A DNA stretch of 64,000 nucleotides from Pomphorhynchus laevis (taxonomy: Eukaryota; Acanthocephala; Palaeacanthocephala; Echinorhynchida; Pomphorhynchidae). This document shows, one piece after another, positions 54,280 through 64,000 of the stretch. Position 1 is the stretch's first letter; the number at the start of each line of letters is the position of its first letter. The position numbers were made by a program, and so were the translations under genes. Below the pieces are notes generated by a model. The model was not told the DNA's origin. It saw only the letters and a program-made list of their open reading frames with translations, and searched no databases. The DNA lies in NCBI GenBank assembly GCA_012934845.2, contig WNNJ02002693.1:33033-97032 (forward strand), written 5' to 3'.

Positions 54280-57200
54280 GCAGAAGAGAGAAAAGCAGGG
54301 GACCTAGGACTGAACCTTGTGGGACCTCGCAAAAAATAGGGATGGGAGGGGAGGATGATGAATAAGAACAGACGCGAGAGGAACGGTCGGATAGATATGA
54401 GGCAAACCAAGCTGCGGAGGAAGAAGAAAAGCCGTAATCACAACGAAGGCGAGAAAGGAAGACAGAGTGGTCGAAAATGTCTAATGCGGAGGGGAGGCCG
54501 AGGGAGATGAGAACACTATATAAAGCATTGTCCCGAGAAATGAGTAAGTCGTTGTAAACTTTCATGCAGGCGATTTCTGTGGAGTGATTTGAGCGGAAAG
54601 CGGATTGGAAAGGAGGGTACAGATTGGATGATGAGAGATAAGAGTTGAGCTGCATTAATATGAGGCGTTCTAAGAGCTTAGAAAGAGTAGGGAGTAGTGA
54701 AATGGGACGATAGCTAGAAGGAAGGGAGGGTTCGAGCGATTGTTTCTAAATAAGGAGACGAACGATTGCGGATTTCTATTGTGAAGGGAAGATACGACTG
54801 CGGATGGACGAGTTAAACAAGGTTGTGAAAAACGGGGATATCGATGAGCATATGGATTTTAATATGTGAGTAGGCAGTGGATCGGCAGGTGAAGTTTTGC
54901 TGGGCAAGGACATGAGGACAGATGATACTCCGGTAGGTGAGACAGGGAGAAGATGAAAGAGTTCCGGAAGGATGAGGCGAGGCGAGGCGGAGTTGGATAG
55001 GATGGAGACCGTGGTGTGAGTGAGCAACTTGGATACTTTAGTCTGGAGAAATGACGAATAATCATGGACATTGATGTTGCACGGCGGAGAGGAACGAGCA
55101 AGGATTGAGTTAAAAGTATGCCAGAGAGTCTTAGAGTTGAATGAAGTGATGATTTTATGCTGCCAGAAGGAGTTGCGTTTGGTACGTAGTAGGTTGAGAT
55201 GAGGCCGGCAAGAGCTTCGAGAGAAGGCATTGGATGTCAAACCATGTGGCACGGTGCAAGCGACGGTGTGGGTGAGACTTGAAGTGAGAGAGACGATCGA
55301 GAGTGGATGTGAGTTCAGAATCGAAAAGAAATGCGAGATCGTGAGGAGATAAATATGTTATCGTGGGATAGGATAGATACGATTTGGGTAAGGCAGAGTG
55401 GAGAAGGGATAGGTCAAAATTTCTCCAAGGGCGATGTAGGATTGAAGGTGTTTGAGGAGGGGTGTAGTTGTGAGTGAGATCAAGTGTGACGAGAAAGTGG
55501 TCGGATAGACCAGGATCAGAGTTAGACAGTGAGGTGTATGCAGCAAAATGATCAGGGACGTCGATGATGTCGAGTGCCCTACCAAGGATATGTGTGGGGG
55601 CTGTGGAGATTAGTTTGTTATTGTAGTGTGATGTAGTTGATGATTTGTTTTGACTTGTGATGATTTGTTATTGTAGTGTGTTATTGAATGTTGATGAACC
55701 GGATAGAATCCGTGGAAGAGGGACGGTCTAAGCGGATGTTGAAGTCGTCTAGAACGAGTGAAGGGATTGAGGACAAAGAACAATTAGAAAGGAGGTCGGT
55801 AAAAAATAACGATGTAGGAGCTGATGAACCAGGACGGTATACAATGGCGAGATCTAGAGTGATCGGGTTAGAATAACGACAAGTGAGCAATTCAAAAGAG
55901 CAAGGACTGAAAGGGGGATTGATTTTGCGAAGAGACGCTGGGTGACGCGCGAATGCGACGATGCCGCCATGATTAGAGGATTTAGAAGGGCATGAGCTGA
56001 GGGGGCGGGCGGATTCGACTAGGGAGCAACCGGCAGAGAGCAGACGGCGAATGGAAAGGTCGTCGGAATCTGAGTGCCAGGATTCGGTGAGGCAGAAGAG
56101 ATCGATGAATTGCTTTGTGAATAGGTTGAGGATAAGATCGCATATTTTTAGAATAGATCTAGTGTTGAGGAGACTGAGGCGGAAACCGTGTGTTGTGGCA
56201 AAAGAGTCTAGTGGAGAAGACACATAGGAGAGATGGAGCGCCATCGAATTTTTGGACGGGTGTGGACAACTTGAAAATTTCCGTCTATGTTTCGGATGGA
56301 GAGTAATGTTTCGCCGTTTTCTTCGCGACGGCATTTTTGATACGGGCTGAAGAGATTTGAGCGATTTCAGAAGGGGCAGGATTGGGGAAAATTCGAGTGG
56401 TTGAAGATGACATGAGTTTGAATCGTTGATAGAGGACAGAAGACGCGTGAGAGCGATGCTTGAAAACAATTTTTAGGAGAGGTGGTTGGGAAGGATTAGA
56501 TTTAGAAGATTTGTTTAGATCGATGAATGCGACAGGAGAAATGTCCTTGAAAAAAAATGGTTTATCCGCAGGAACAATAGACGAGATGATGGATCTGAAG
56601 GCGGAAACATCGTGGTCCAGACGTGCTTGTGGAGATAAGGAGTTGGAAGGCGTGATATTAGTGACAATGACTCAACGACCGCGAGAAGGAAAGCGCTTCC
56701 GTAAAGGAGGACGACTGACGTGAGTAGGTGAGATCACGATAGAAGAGCTGGCAGTTGATGATTTGGAGGGAATTGGCTTGACGACGGGAGACATAGAGGA
56801 TAATGATAATAAAGACGGTGGCAAGCGATATGAGGAAAGGCTAGGAGTGGCAGGATCGTGGAGGTTGGTGGAGGTGATTTTGATTGATGGATGCAAGTTA
56901 TTGAGAAACGAGACGGGAAGGACGGGACGGGGTGTCGGGGAGTGAAGATGACATGGAATGGGAAGTGTATATGGAGGCAGGGTCGGTGGGTGGAGAAAGG
57001 ACATTAGAAACGACGGGGGCATTTTGAGTTGACGTGTTGGATGTTGATATGTGCTTATTGGAAAGTTTGCGGATTAGTTTGTTGGAGACTATATTTGTCT
57101 TGAGACTCTCTATTTCACTCTTCATCGTATTTATCATCTCAGCAGAACAGTAGCCACAGTAGAATTTGTTGTCTGCAAGGCAAGATGCCTGGGATTCTGA

Positions 57201-57480
57201 AGTCCAAATACTTACCCACGTGTGACAATCATTGTTTGAGCAAAGGACTTGTTGTTCAGATCCATTGGGAACATCGCTAACATCAGTTTTTGACGCGACA
57301 TTGTTGGAAACATGAGACTTTTGTTTTTTCCTACCCATTTGTATAAGTCGTTTAATTCGTGAACGTCGGTCGTAAATCGGTCCGTCCCGTATCGGTTTCT
57401 TGTTGCTCAGTGCTTTGATTGTTTGTATATTAGATTGTATGTAGTTAATTATCAAGATAGTTTGAACCAGTTGTATGTAT
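53466..57480 (-). mobile_element. L2-like LINE (family A), nearly full length but broken, lacks its 3' end
   Basis: Minus strand. 5' UTR to 57339, ORF1 from ATG at 57338 (MGRKKQKSHVSNNVASK; zinc finger at about 57245-57140; C-terminal part in other frames to about 56240). ORF2 from about 56224 (MALHLSYVSSPLDSFATTHG), endonuclease to about 55700, RT at 54655-54101. A small local repeat (GATTTGTTATTGTAGTGTG, twice) disrupts 55620-55685. A ~150-base gap relative to the intact copy removes the linker region near 55210-55220. Multiple frame changes. The 3' end stops at SLAWNQFPLD. Confidence 0.85.
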
Positions 57481-57514
57481 ATTAGATCTCAAACTTTTTA
57501 AATTGACTGTTTGT

Positions 57515-59330
57515 CTATATGCAAAGATTAAGAAGAGAAGAACTGCAACTCGAAAAGCGAGTATGTACATCAACAAATTGAGCAAGACCACAATAAGTAA
57601 AACACAATATAAGGTCACAAGATTCGCTATCACAAGTAGGAAAAACCGTATTCGAAGTCCATTCAACATCTGGCATATTCAGATCCCCAATTATCACGGT
57701 ATCACAATCTCCTCGCTTATACAACTATCTCTTCAATGAGTTTCTTAGATATTGCCTTAGGCTCTAAATAGTGTTCTCGTCTCCCTCGACCTCTCTTCCG
57801 CATTCGACATTGTCGACCACTCCGTCCTCCTTTCTCGCCTTTGTTATGATTACGGCTTTTCTTCCTCCTCCGTAGCATGATTTGCCTCATATCTATTCGA
57901 CCGTTCATTTCGCGTCTGATCTAATTCATCATCCTCATTTCCATCCCTATATTTTGCGGGCTCCCATAAGGTTTCAGTCCTAGGTCCCCTGCTTTTCTCT
58001 CTTCTGCTTGGCGATCTCTCTTCGTTTATCAAACCTTTCTCCTTTAACGTCATGCAATACGCCGATGACATCCTCATCTATGCTCATACACCCGCACATC
58101 GCATACACGATATCGGCATTTATGCCTCCAACTGTCTTTCTTCTATATCTACGAACGTCTCTCCAATCTCCATCTCGTTCTAAACCCCGACAAGTCTAAA
58201 TTAATGTGGATCCTCCCCCGTAAACCAAGCATATCTACTCCCACTGTATCTTTTGCCTCATCGATCATCCCCATAGTATACAATCTCACTTTCTTAGGCT
58301 TCCATTTCGATGATCACCTTTCTCTTAAACCCTTCGTCCGTGACAAGGTCCGCTCGTCTAACTTAATTCTCCGTGACATCCGCAGTATCCGCCCCCTTAT
58401 CGACTTCCGTTCTTGTATGTCTCTTATTTCATCCCTTTTTTCCCTAAAATCGATTACTGCCTTAGCCTTTTCGCCAATTCTCCAAAATCCATAATCCTAC
58501 CCCTACAACGAATAATCAACTCCGCTGTTCGAGTGCTCTTTCGTCTCCGTCGCTTTGACCACACATCCACATATCTTGCCCAACTCTCCTGGCCCACCAT
58601 CCACATCCGCATCAAACTCCGCCTTCTCGTAATTTTTCGTCTCATCGCTGTCGGCTACCCATCGTTCATCAACTTTCCTTTCTTAGACGACATTCGCCCC
58701 ACCTCGCTATCGCTGCGTTCCCGTAATTCCCTCTTACTCCACGTTCCCAATTACTCCAACAACTACGGTCTCCTATCCTTCCTCGTCGCCGCCTCACTCG
58801 CCTGGAATCAACTCCCTCTCGACGTCCGCCGCGCTATCTCCTTTATCACATTCAAACACCTCCTTCGTTAACACATTATCGACACATGATTTACATTTTT
58901 GTTTTGTTGTGGTCATGTAAGCGTGCGCTGGCACGCATTTAACACGTTAAAATAAATCTTTTTTAGGAGCACGATACACAAGACCTAGTATGATGGGTGA
59001 GCTGTTATCGAACTTCACCTGACACCATAAATTCTCAACTCTTTTAATAGACGACTCACTCAAAACACGCACCTTAACTTCGTCTCTCATAAAGAGAGCT
59101 ACACCACCGCCCCTACCCCCTATCCAATCACTACGGAACAAATAATAGCTTGGGATTGATACCTCAGCATAGGATACATCACAATTAAGCCTGGATTCTG
59201 TAATGCCAACTATTATTGGATTAACAGACTCGATCCTAAACTTTAGATCATCGACTTTCTGTAACAAGCTCCGAACATTACAATAAAATATACTATGACT
59301 TTTATTCACACCAGTGCGAGTAGTAATATC
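57515..59330 (-). mobile_element. CR1-like endonuclease fragment split by an L2-like insertion
   Basis: The N-terminal half at 59309-58966 reads SIFYCNVRSLLQKVDDLKFR, IIVGITESRLN, RGGGVALFMRD and GLVYRAPK. The C-terminal half at 57724-57515 reads DTVIIGDLNMPDVEW and LILCFTYCGLAQFV. They meet across the plus-strand L2-like copy at about 57755-58965. No RT remains. Confidence 0.8.
57755..58965 (+). mobile_element. L2-like (family A) 5'-truncated insertion
   Basis: Starts inside the RT (SVLVSLDLSSAFDIVDHSVL with changes) and reads MQYADDILIYAHTPAHRIHD, LPRKPSISTPTVSFASS and LLHVPNYSNNYGLLSFLVAA in shifting frames. It ends with hairpin and tail (about 58918-58965). At least four frame changes. 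Confidence 0.85.
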
Positions 59331-59554
59331 ATCTCAAGCAATCTGACACACTTTAGATTTCAAATCAGCTAGAAATATGACAAATCAGTTTGATCGTATA
59401 TCTAAAGTCGAACCCTGTTATTGAAAGCGAGGAAATTGGTGACGGCAGAGATATTTTGAGGCAAACTATTCAAAACATCTACAGTCAGTTCATACAGTAT
59501 GTAAAAGTTTCGTAGCTTACCCGGCAATTTTTTAAACAACATCATACAATAATA
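59331..59554 (-). mobile_element. CR1-like C-terminal scrap
   Basis: Similar on the minus strand to the 11800-11930 fragment (GTCGAACCCTGTT and CAAACTATTC as seen on plus). Reads VLNSLPQNISAVTNFLAF. Confidence 0.5.
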
Positions 59555-60780
59555 ATACTAATTTATTTAAGGTGCCAAATGCGTGCCAGCTGCACGCTTA
59601 CAAGTCCACTAACAAAATAAATGAAAAAGTTAAGCAGATAAATTGTTTAAATGTGATCGGATTTGACGTTTGAAGCACGACAGGGAGGTTGATTGGCTTA
59701 TATGAATGGGCACATTATTCCACGATTGAGGAGTAGCCACAAGGAAGGAGCGGGATCTAAAGGAGGTAGAGTAGTTTGGTACATGTAAAAGAATGGAATT
59801 ACAGGAACGCAAGGAATAGTAAACAGGACGAGAATTATCAAGAAAAGGAAGGTTGAGAAATGAAGGGGTATGAAAAGTTACAAGGCGGAAAGCAACGATA
59901 AGAAGACGAATTTGAACACGACAATAAATTGTAGGCAAATCGAGAGAAGCAAGATGGTAGGATGTATGATCAAAACGACGAAGACGGAGGAGAATTCGGA
60001 CGGCTGCGTTGACGATGCGTTGTAGGGGAAGAAGAGTGGATTTAGGTGAGTTGGAAAATAGACTAAGACAATAATCGAGTCTAGAAAAAAGGAGAGAAAA
60101 TATGAGAGTCATACAAGAAGGGAAATCGATCAATCTACGAACTTGACGGAGGTTGCGGAGTATCAAGGTAGATGAGCGTACTTTATCTCTAACGAAAGGT
60201 TTAAGTGAAAGTCGGTTGTCGAAATGGAAGCCTAGGAAAACGAGATTATCAACGATATGAAGAATTGTAGAATTTAATGATACGGAGGGAGGTTCTAAGC
60301 CGAGGCGTTGAGGTAGGATCCACATAATTTTGGATTTATCAGGATTCAGAGAAAGGCGAAGGGAAGAAAGATGATTGGAAATTGAGACAAGACAGTCGGA
60401 AGCAGAAACACTAAGATCGTGAATACGATAAACAGGTGCATGAGCATAGATGAGAATGTCATCAGCATATTGCATAACATGGAAGTTAAATGTATGAGAA
60501 TTCGAAGACAAATCACCGAGAAGAGAGAAAAGCATGGCCTAACACGGAGCATTGTGGTACACCGGACGGGATGGATGAAGGATGGGAAAGAGAAGAGTTC
60601 GAATAGACGCGAAATGTACGGTTTGATAGATATGAAGAAAACCATGATACAGTTGGTAAAGAGAAGCCATAAGGGGTAGATGATCGTGAAAGAATTGAGT
60701 TTAAGATTTTCCAATGAGATTTGAGTTGGAAGATGACTCGAGTTGATTATGCCAAAAGAGAGTACGTTTAGTACGTATAA
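59555..60780 (-). mobile_element. L2-like LINE (family B), 5'-truncated
   Basis: Minus strand. Tail AATAATAATACTAAT, hairpin GCGTGC/GCACGC (59581-59597), and an open ORF2 part at 60535-59630 (about 300 codons: FHVMQYADDILIYAHAPVYR, LSLNPDKSKIMWILPQR, FDNRLSLKPFVRDKVRSS, LPTIYCRVQIRLLIVAFRLV, HVPNYSTSFRSRSFLVATP). Upstream RT decays by 60780. It is a sister family to A: the proteins align throughout, but the DNA and the hairpin differ. Confidence 0.85.
59630..60535 (-). CDS. L2-like (family B) ORF2 fragment, YADD to C-terminus
   Basis: Open for 301 codons, starting within the RT just before MQYADDILIYAHAP (about residues 20-33). The thumb (SLNPDKSKIMWILP) and a C-terminal domain with FLGFHFDNRLSLKPFVRDKV, LFSRLDYCLSLFSNSPKS and LQRIVNAAVRILLRLRRFDH follow. 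It ends IRSHLNNLSA. It lacks the endonuclease and RT blocks 1-4 and so cannot work alone. The first residue is a frame start, not a biological one. Confidence 0.75.
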   Translation of the reverse strand: MLFSLLGDLSSNSHTFNFHVMQYADDILIYAHAPVYRIHDLSVSASDCLVSISNHLSSLRLSLNPDKSKIMWILPQRLGLEPPSVSLNSTILHIVDNLVFLGFHFDNRLSLKPFVRDKVRSSTLILRNLRQVRRLIDFPSCMTLIFSLLFSRLDYCLSLFSNSPKSTLLPLQRIVNAAVRILLRLRRFDHTSYHLASLDLPTIYCRVQIRLLIVAFRLVTFHTPSFLNLPFLDNSRPVYYSLRSCNSILLHVPNYSTSFRSRSFLVATPQSWNNVPIHISQSTSLSCFKRQIRSHLNNLSA

Positions 60781-60849
60781 GAATGATATGTGATAATATA
60801 TCAATAATATATAATGATAATAATATATAATGATAATATATAATGATAT
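60781..60849. repeat. AT-rich tandem tract
   Basis: ATAATATATAATGATAAT-type units repeated about four times. Confidence 0.7.
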
Positions 60850-62465
60850 TTCGTAATAGTATTTTCCACTCTTGGATTTTAAATGATTGTAAATCAGCGA
60901 GTATCGTTCCAATTCCAAAAATATCGATTCCATTGACATACGATTCCATTAGCATGCGTTCCAATTCCCATCTTATTCAGTCTTTATATCAACGAGTTGA
61001 TACCAAATATCAGTTCATTCAGTTTATTATATGCAGATGATCTTAAAGTTTGGCGACCTATTATTTCCGATCTTGATAAACAGCATTTACAAAGCGACGT
61101 CGACGTTATATCCAATTAGTCTAAACGAAATCACTTGAGGATCAATTCCGCTAAATGAACATGTATGCGTATACGACGAAGATCATGTGATCATCTTGGA
61201 GGTGAGTACCAGTTTGATTCAATAAGTATCGAAAGAACCTACTCATATAAATATTTGGGAGTTTGGGTTTGTGCTTACTTATCCACTCGAAAGCATTAAG
61301 ACTATGTGTGTTGCATCACAAAACGCTTAATAGGACATACTCGTCGAGCTCTGATAGGCATAGATCCGTTATGTTACCATACCTTAGCAAATGCGTTTTT
61401 CTTGAGCCATATCTTATACGCATCGCCAGCTTGTTATCCCGAAACTACTTATGAGCGTCGTGCATTGGAAAAAGTGTTCAGATCAACAACTAAATTAATC
61501 TCAGGGCTGCATATTTTTGGCTACGGGAAACGCCTACAGATATTAAATATGCATTGTCTGCGATATATCCGCGACAAGCGAGATATCTCTCTTGTTTGGA
61601 AAATTCTGCATACTAAAGATCATCCACTGTCACATCTACTGCAACTGAGAGGTCGACCTTCTCTTTGCGGACACCCCCTGATGCTGAAAACACAAAGGTA
61701 CATACATGCAGTTTTCTGCTTTGCCAAATGAGTCGTACGATCTTGGAATTCGCTTCAGAATGCGACCGTTTTGTCGTCTACTGCTTCAAGTTTTTGCGCC
61801 CTACTGGATGATGACCCTTCCTTCTCAAGACAACGGTGGGATTTTCAGTAGTTCATCTGATGAAGGAGGGACAAATCGACTCTTATTCTTTAGATTTCAT
61901 GTGAAACAACTTGTAAAGAGCCTCGGCTCAATTTGTTGTCAATTAATAATAATGCTCTGAATATAGACTTATGCCTCATAAGTTCGTTATGCCAAGTTAA
62001 GGAAAACTTGATTGTGCGTAGAATGTGGCGTCATTTAAATGAACACGGTATTATTACGGATTCTTAACATCGTTTTCGCTTTAAGCGTTTATGTCATTCT
62101 AATCTGTTAATAGTTGTGAATACTAGACGAAAGCAATTAGTAAAGATCGATCAGTCGGCGTCATATTCCTAGACTTTTCAAATCATTCGATAGAGTATCA
62201 CATGTAAGTTTAATAAGTTTGCGCTAACCCACTAAGGAGTTACAGATACTTTCTGCAAACGAGTCCAATATTTACTCAGCTAACGTTTTTACAGAGTTAA
62301 AGTTAGGAACCATGTGTTTACGCATATATGCATTACGGAATTCCTCATGATACTGTTTTGGGTCATCTTCTCTTTATAGCATTCCTAAATGACTTATTGT
62401 TGCGTATCCGGATCCCCTGCTGTGCATTTACTGACTACATTAAACAGTGATCACAAGAAGTTGTA
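60850..62465 (+). mobile_element. CR1-like LINE fragments, decayed
   Basis: In shifting frames: IFHSWILNDCKSASIVPIPK (60860), YADDLKVWRPIISDLDKQ (about 61030-61080), thumb NSAK, YSYKYLGVWVCAYLST, the C-terminal region 61306-61731 (LIGHTRRALIGIDPLCYHTL, LHIFGYGKRLQILNMHCLRY), then VVRSWNSLQNATV. A second, older piece at 62000-62460 reads VIFLDFSN, TVLGHLLFIAFLNDLLLRI. No complete 3' end was found. At least two source elements. Confidence 0.7.
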
Positions 62466-62496
62466 GTAGAATGAAACAAAACCTTTACAGAATCCA

Positions 62497-62591
62497 ATCA
62501 GCTAACTGAGTCTACGTATTTAATATAATTATAAAATAAACAAAACATAATAATGTTAAATTAAAATTTGATAATTAAATAATAAAATAAA
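62497..62591 (+). repeat. direct repeat, first copy (pairs with 62786-62879)
   Basis: ATCAGCTAACTGAGTCTACG followed by TATTTAATATAATTATAAA. The second copy begins 289 bases downstream and matches closely for about 95 bases. Confidence 0.85.
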
Positions 62592-62614
62592 TAAATGAAT
62601 GCCATGCCTACTCT

Positions 62615-62695
62615 GCATCCAGTAGTTGGAGGAATCTGGCACTGATGAGTCATTGTGATGACGAAACGGCATTCGTCATTCTTTCGCGTCTGGCT
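62615..62695 (+). ncRNA. type I hammerhead ribozyme-like motif
   Basis: Core box CTGATGA (62642-62648), stem II GTCAT/ATGAC with loop TGTG (62649-62662), GAAA box (62663-62666), short stem III ACG/CGT with loop GCATT, and cleavage triplet GTC ending at 62677. Stem I pairs GGAGGAAT (62628-62635) with ATTCTTTC (62678-62685), and distally CCAG (62619-62622) with CTGG (62690-62693), with an internal loop between as in natural type I hammerheads. One oddity is CTGGCA (62636-62641) between stem I and the core, which looks like a 6-base insertion and may disable this copy. Such ribozymes occur in Penelope-like elements, retrozymes and schistosome repeats. Confidence 0.7.
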
Positions 62696-62785
62696 TACAT
62701 GTTTTAGAAGAAATTCACGCGGAATAGTCTCACTCTACTTTAATAAATAATTGTTATAACATTTTTTATAATTTAAATCAATCAA

Positions 62786-63430
62786 ATCAGCTAACTGAGT
62801 CTACGTATTTAATATAATTATAAACTAAAAAAACATAATAATGCTAAATCAAAATTTAATAATTAAATAATAAAATAAAAAACTGTTTTTAGATTTTCTA
62901 TAATTTAAATCAAGTTAAAATAAAAAAATTGAAATTTAAAATAAACGTTATTTTTATGAATTGACTAATAAATAACAGACGTTGTATCAGAATAAGAATT
63001 AGAGGTCATCAGGAGGAACTGCTATGCTATCAGGTTTCGGCCCCTAACTCCTCTACTCAACATAGCAGCGGGGCCAAATACATGCTAATGATGTATATCC
63101 TCTGAAAAAAACTATCTAGTATCTTATTCTAATACAAAGTATATTATTTTTTATCCATCCATAAAAATTTGCCACTTAAGAGTTTAAATTTATTCTTTAT
63201 ATTATTGTGTTGATTTTTACTATTTTCTGCTTGATGTTATTTTTATAGTAACCTAGTTTATAATATGCATCTATTAAATTATTTAAATGATTTTGAAGAA
63301 AGCCAATATCGTTACATATTGTTGCAATTCTTAAAATTTCATTATTTAATGTATTATATTTTATATTATATGGTATGCATGAATGCTCATGCAAAAAATA
63401 TGTTTCTTGTAAATTTAAATATGTCATCTT
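62786..63430 (+). repeat. dispersed structured repeat, plus-strand copy
   Basis: It begins with the direct-repeat end at 62786. The core at about 62983-63145 has outer arms GTATCAGAATAAG/CTTATTCTAATAC, then CTGCTATG/CATAGCAG and GGCCCC/GGGGCC in an interleaved order. The flank 63170-63350 also matches 11060-11230 in reverse. No coding sequence. Confidence 0.6.
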
Positions 63431-63905
63431 TACGATATAAATTAATAGTAGTTTTAGTTAATTTAATGTTCATATCTAGATATACACTTTCTTTATCATT
63501 AATATTGGTTTTGTTAAGAATAAGGCTTTCTGGATAAATGTGCTCACTAATTGAATAAAAATTATTAGAATTAAATACACATATACATCAATGTATCGAA
63601 ACATATATTTCATATATTTATATTGTTTAGATTTAGTTTTTACACAGTTATGAACAAATTCATATTCTATAAAGCTTAAAAACAAGTCAGCTATAGCTGT
63701 GCTACTATTACCACCCATTAGAACACCTTTTATTTGTCTACATATAGATGTCCCTACCTTTAAATAATTTGGATTTATTTAAATATTTAAGGATTCAAAT
63801 AATTTAATTATCCATATATTTATATTTACTTGATGGTTTAATTTTTGTTAGATATGCGTTATAGTTATTATAACATATATATATGTATATCTTTTTCCGA
63901 ATATA

Positions 63906-63907
<2 letters not shown>
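63431..63907. other. AT-rich stretch, no gene seen
   Basis: Open frames here are short and low-complexity. TATATATATGTATATC lies near 63880. Confidence 0.35.

Positions 63908-63997
<90 letters not shown>
63908..63997. repeat. poly(A) run of 90
   Basis: Uninterrupted A tract three bases before the window end. It may be a retroelement tail, a simple repeat or an assembly edge effect. Confidence 0.9.
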
Positions 63998-63999
<2 letters not shown>

Positions 64000-64000
64000 A

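Noticed and set aside
63005-63075. Hammerhead ribozyme on the minus strand of the structured repeat (CTGATGA and GAAAC both present)
   Set aside because: The boxes are in permuted order, the would-be stem II bases do not pair, and the core box is not conserved in the copies at 11.3 and 4.3 kb.
63265-63537. 90-codon hydrophobic frame as a small membrane protein
   Set aside because: AT-rich repeat sequence that is also present, non-coding and inverted, at about 11060-11230.

Overview
The window looks like a repeat-dense, very AT-rich invertebrate (metazoan) genome. The clues are a spliced TMEM35/NACHO-like gene, CR1-like and L2-like LINEs with zinc-finger ORF1 proteins, a Ty3/Gypsy-type element and a hammerhead ribozyme. 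I cannot name the species. A flatworm is one guess, held with low confidence. No rRNA, tRNA or CRISPR was seen.

Layout. 0.2-2.5 kb (- strand): a three-exon TMEM35-like membrane protein, the only convincing host gene. 3-5.6 kb: fold-back repeats, a CR1-like 3' fragment, and a perfect 57-bp-arm palindrome set between (TA)n tracts. 6.2-7.8 and 10.2-10.95 kb: two remnants of an R2-like LINE with a restriction-like endonuclease. 11-20.5 kb: CR1-like elements, one nested in another. 20.97-25.19 kb: a well-bounded 4.2-kb LINE (called LINE D here) with a 17-bp target-site duplication. Its ORF1 and ORF2 share one frame and are separated by a single UGA in the readthrough context UGA-CUA-G. The matching empty site survives in a duplicated segment at 38.0-39.1 kb. 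25.4-33.5 kb: L2-like and CR1-like fragments. 33.5-37.4 kb: a decayed LINE with a CCHC ORF1. 39.1-47.1 kb: a CR1-like element that holds a compact 4.0-kb Ty3/Gypsy LTR element (40528-44522) and an L2-like insertion. 47.6-52.0 kb: a nearly intact L2-like LINE. 52-62.5 kb: more nested L2-like and CR1-like copies, including an in-frame chimeric ORF. 62.5-63.4 kb: a hammerhead-ribozyme-bearing repeat and a second structured repeat. The window ends in about 90 A residues.

How it fits together. Nearly all coding sequence belongs to LINEs. ORF1 proteins carry a C-x4-C...C-x2-C zinc finger and an RRM-like region; ORF2 carries an APE endonuclease and a reverse transcriptase. The CR1-like copies end in a covarying stem-loop followed by a TAA-rich tail, and the L2-like copies end in a different covarying hairpin. 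Both are likely recognition elements for their reverse transcriptases. Most copies are broken. LINE D and the L2-like copy at 47.6-52.0 kb are the freshest LINEs, and the LTR element looks whole. The points most worth a second look are the UGA-CUA-G junction, the hammerhead ribozyme, the self-complementary primer site of the LTR element, and the 3' stem-loops.
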